A stretch of DNA of 7,542 bases, taken from positions 1-7,542 of the forward strand of contig JACPGA010000111.1 in the NCBI GenBank assembly GCA_016182705.1. Direction: 5' to 3'. Origin of the DNA: Deltaproteobacteria bacterium. Lineage in GTDB: Bacteria; Desulfobacterota; GWC2-55-46. A model generated the notes under the pieces. The model saw nothing but the letters and a program-made list of their open reading frames with translations. It did no database searches and was not told the DNA's origin. The position numbers were made by a program, and so were the translations under genes. How positions within the stretch are numbered: position 1 is the stretch's first letter; each line of letters opens with the position of its first letter. This document shows positions 5,079 through 7,542 of the stretch, in pieces.

Positions 5079-7542
5079 TTATCTCAAAGCCTCCGCGCAT
5101 CTGTCGCATACGGCAGGGTGTTCATGGTCTTTGCCTACGAAAGTGCTGTAATGCCAGCACCTTTCACACTTGCCGCCTTCGGCCTTGGCTACGATGACCG
5201 AAAGCCCTTCTATCTCAGTGGAAGTGAAGGCGACGGCTTCGCCGCTGCGGGATGAAGCGTCCAGCGGCTCGTCAGAGACTACGAGCCTCGATATGATGAG
5301 TACCTCTTCGAGGGCTTTTTCTTCTTCCTTGAGCATCTCCCTGTCCTTTTCAGGCGGGTAGACCATGACCTGCGCGTCAAGCGGGTGGCCGATTATCCTG
5401 GCCTGCTGGCGCGCCATCTCTAATGCCTTTGATATCTCGTTCTTGTAGGCGGCCAACTTGTCCCACTTCTCCTCGAGCGTCGTGTCTATCCATTCGGATT
5501 TGGGCTCTGGCATTGAAGCCATGTGCACGCTCTCTTCTTTTTTCCCGGGAAGGAGCGCCCAGGCTTCTTCTGTCGTGAAGACAAGGACCGGGGCGGTAAG
5601 CCTCAGCAAGCTGTCCAGCACGATATGCATGGTCGTCTGCGCGGCGCGCCTTCCTCTGGAGTCGGCCCTGTTGGTGTAGAGCCTGTCCTTCACGATATCA
5701 AGATACGATGCCGAAAGGTCTACAGTGCAGAAGTTGTGCACCGAGTGGTAGACCGCGTGGAACTCGAAGTCTTCATATGCTTTCGTGAGCTTTTCCGTGA
5801 GCCTCGTTAGCCTGTGGAGAGTGAGCCTGTCGAGCTCTTCGAGTTCTTCGTACCGCACCGAATCCCTCTGCGGGTCAAAGTCGTAAAGGTTGCCGAGTAT
5901 GAACCTGAAGGTGTTCCTTATCCTCCGGTACGCCTCGGCAAGTCTCTTCAATATTTCTTCAGATATCCTTATGTCCTCGCGGTAGTCCTCGCCCGAGACC
6001 CACAGGCGCAGGACCTCGGCTCCGTACTTGCCGATTACTTCCTGCGGGGCCACGACATTGCCGAGCGACTTGCTCATCTTCCTGCCAGAGCCGTCCACAA
6101 CAAACCCGTGCGTCAGGACCGCTTTATACGGCGGGACCGAGCGCGTGCCGATCGAGGCGAGGAGTGAAGAGTGAAACCACCCCCTGTGCTGGTCGCTGCC
6201 TTCAAGGTAAAGGTCCGCCGGGAACTTGAGGCCTTCTCTTTTTTCTACGACCGCGGCAAAGCTTACGCCCGAGTCGAACCAGACATCGAGAATGTCCTCT
6301 TCCTTGGCAAAATCAGTTTCAGAGCACTTCGGGCATTTTGTGCCGGGTGGTACAAAGTCGGCCGCGTCCTTTTCAAACCATATGTCCGCCCCGTGCGTTT
6401 CGACAAGGTCGGCGAGGTTTCCTATGAGCTTCGGGTCGAGGATTGACTCGCCGCAACCCTTGCATTTAAGCGCGGGAATGGGCACGCCCCAGACCCTCTG
6501 CCGGGATAAGCACCAGTCAGGCCTGCCCAGTACCATGTTGTATATGCGGTCCTTTCCCCAGCCGGGAATCCATCTGACCTTGCTCTCTATGGCTTCGAGG
6601 GCCTTTTTGCGAAGGTTTCCTGATTCCATGGAGGCGAACCACTGCTCGGTCGCCCTGAATATTATGGGGGACTTGCACCTCCAGCAGTGGGGGTACGAGT
6701 GCCTGATGTCCTCTTTCAAAAGAAGGGAGCCGTTAGACCTCAGAAGCTCCACGATGGCTTCGTTTGCCTTGAATACATGCGTGCCCGCGAACTCCGGCAC
6801 GATCTGCATGAACTTGCCGGCGTTGTCGACCGGGTTGTAGATGTCAAGGCCGTATTTGAGGCCAAGCTCATAGTCGTCCTGTCCGTGGCCGGGCGCGATG
6901 TGGACAACCCCTGTGCCAGCTTCGAGCGTGACATGCTCGCCGGGCAGTATTTTTGAGTCTCTGTCTATGAACGGGTGGCGTGCCTTGAGCCCTTCAATGG
7001 CGCTGTACCGGAAAGTCTTGAGGACCTCCGGGCTTTCCCATCCGAGCTTTTTCGAGACCTCTTCGAGAAGCCCTTCGGCGATTATGTAAGCGTCCCCATT
7101 TACCGAGACAAGTACGTAGTCGAGCTCAGGGTGGAGCGCGACGGCCATGTTGGCCGGGATAGTCCACGGGGTGGTCGTCCAGATTATTACATAGGCCTTA
7201 TCATCGGAGATAGATACGCCGAGCCTGGAAGCGAGCTCGTCCTTGTCTACCTCGAACCTGACATATATCGAAGGCGAGGTCTTGTCAGCATACTCGACTT
7301 CAGCTTCGGCCAGCGCGGTCATGCATGAGGAGCACCAGTGGACAGGCTTCTTGCCTTTGTAAACGAGCCCCTCGGCCACGAACTTGCCGAGCTCGCGCAG
7401 GATCGAGGCCTGGTAGCCGTAGTTCATTGTAAGGTAAGGGTCTGCCCAATCGCCGAAAACGCCGAGCCGCTTGAAGTCTTCGCGCTGAATATCCACGAAC
7501 TTCGCGGCATAGGCCCTGCACCTTTTTCTTATCTCGCTCTTT
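5079..7542 (-). CDS. ileS: isoleucyl-tRNA synthetase, 5' end outside the window
   Basis: IleS charges tRNA-Ile with isoleucine and edits misattached valine. The frame is open from the window edge (first full codon 7541-7539), so 820 residues are present. The family is usually about 930, so roughly 110 N-terminal residues with the HIGH motif are missing. Visible parts, in order, are the FVDIQREDFKRLGVFGDW signature (about 7499-7446), the CP1 editing domain with TTTPWTIPAN (7178-7149) and GTGVVHIAPGHGQDDYELG (6917-6861), and a CWRCKSP motif. Next come CKGCGE and CPKC cysteine pairs within the CP1 to catalytic region. DVWFDSG and GSDQHRGWFH belong to the catalytic fold. The KMSKS loop that binds ATP is at 6080-6066. 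An all-helical anticodon-binding domain follows, then a C-terminal zinc finger CERC...CDRC (5168-5097). No frameshift is seen. A GTG at 7496 is internal, because the upstream residues (KRCRAYAAKF) are typical IleS sequence. It is co-transcribed with lspA. Confidence 0.98.
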   Translation of the reverse strand, partial: KSEIRKRCRAYAAKFVDIQREDFKRLGVFGDWADPYLTMNYGYQASILRELGKFVAEGLVYKGKKPVHWCSSCMTALAEAEVEYADKTSPSIYVRFEVDKDELASRLGVSISDDKAYVIIWTTTPWTIPANMAVALHPELDYVLVSVNGDAYIIAEGLLEEVSKKLGWESPEVLKTFRYSAIEGLKARHPFIDRDSKILPGEHVTLEAGTGVVHIAPGHGQDDYELGLKYGLDIYNPVDNAGKFMQIVPEFAGTHVFKANEAIVELLRSNGSLLLKEDIRHSYPHCWRCKSPIIFRATEQWFASMESGNLRKKALEAIESKVRWIPGWGKDRIYNMVLGRPDWCLSRQRVWGVPIPALKCKGCGESILDPKLIGNLADLVETHGADIWFEKDAADFVPPGTKCPKCSETDFAKEEDILDVWFDSGVSFAAVVEKREGLKFPADLYLEGSDQHRGWFHSSLLASIGTRSVPPYKAVLTHGFVVDGSGRKMSKSLGNVVAPQEVIGKYGAEVLRLWVSGEDYREDIRISEEILKRLAEAYRRIRNTFRFILGNLYDFDPQRDSVRYEELEELDRLTLHRLTRLTEKLTKAYEDFEFHAVYHSVHNFCTVDLSASYLDIVKDRLYTNRADSRGRRAAQTTMHIVLDSLLRLTAPVLVFTTEEAWALLPGKKEESVHMASMPEPKSEWIDTTLEEKWDKLAAYKNEISKALEMARQQARIIGHPLDAQVMVYPPEKDREMLKEEEKALEEVLIISRLVVSDEPLDASSRSGEAVAFTSTEIEGLSVIVAKAEGGKCERCWHYSTFVGKDHEHPAVCDRCAEALR

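Noticed and set aside
6226..6840. 204-codon plus-strand frame inside ileS
   Set aside because: It is antisense to the intact ileS catalytic region and has no recognisable motif.

Overview
This 7.5-kb window is a chromosomal housekeeping segment of a moderately GC-rich bacterium. Arginine is very often coded by AGG and lysine by AAG. The gene set (dprA, topA, a REC-PilZ regulator, and an ileS-lspA pair) suits a Gram-negative of the Nitrospirota or former Deltaproteobacteria type. That placement is an inference from style and content, because no marker here fixes the taxon.

Left part, plus strand. The first 86 bases may hold the start of an unrecognised gene reading leftwards, next to a strong small hairpin. 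dprA follows (170-1146, DNA-processing protein for incoming single-stranded DNA), but it is broken: about 30 conserved codons are missing near 743-748 and the frame changes there. topA (1307-3439, DNA topoisomerase I) is intact. It has its own leader and an extended -10 promoter whose core is a 13-bp palindrome.

Middle. A sigma70-type promoter starts inside the topA stop codon. It drives a 250-residue response regulator with an N-terminal receiver domain and a C-terminal PilZ domain (3611-4363), after a leader that can form two mutually exclusive stems. This gene converges on the ileS-lspA operon. The gap between them (4364-4605) holds a GC-rich array of about three imperfect 41-45 bp units, followed by a strong bidirectional terminator (4554-4592).

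Right part, minus strand. ileS (isoleucyl-tRNA synthetase, 5' end outside the window) is followed after 8 bases by lspA (signal peptidase II), a common bacterial pairing.

I see no CRISPR array, insertion sequence, tRNA, rRNA, toxin or defence gene. The observations most worth a second look are the dprA lesion, the repeat array at 4431-4540, the switch-like leader of the REC-PilZ gene, and the altered c-di-GMP motif in its PilZ domain. None is strong evidence for a wholly new system.
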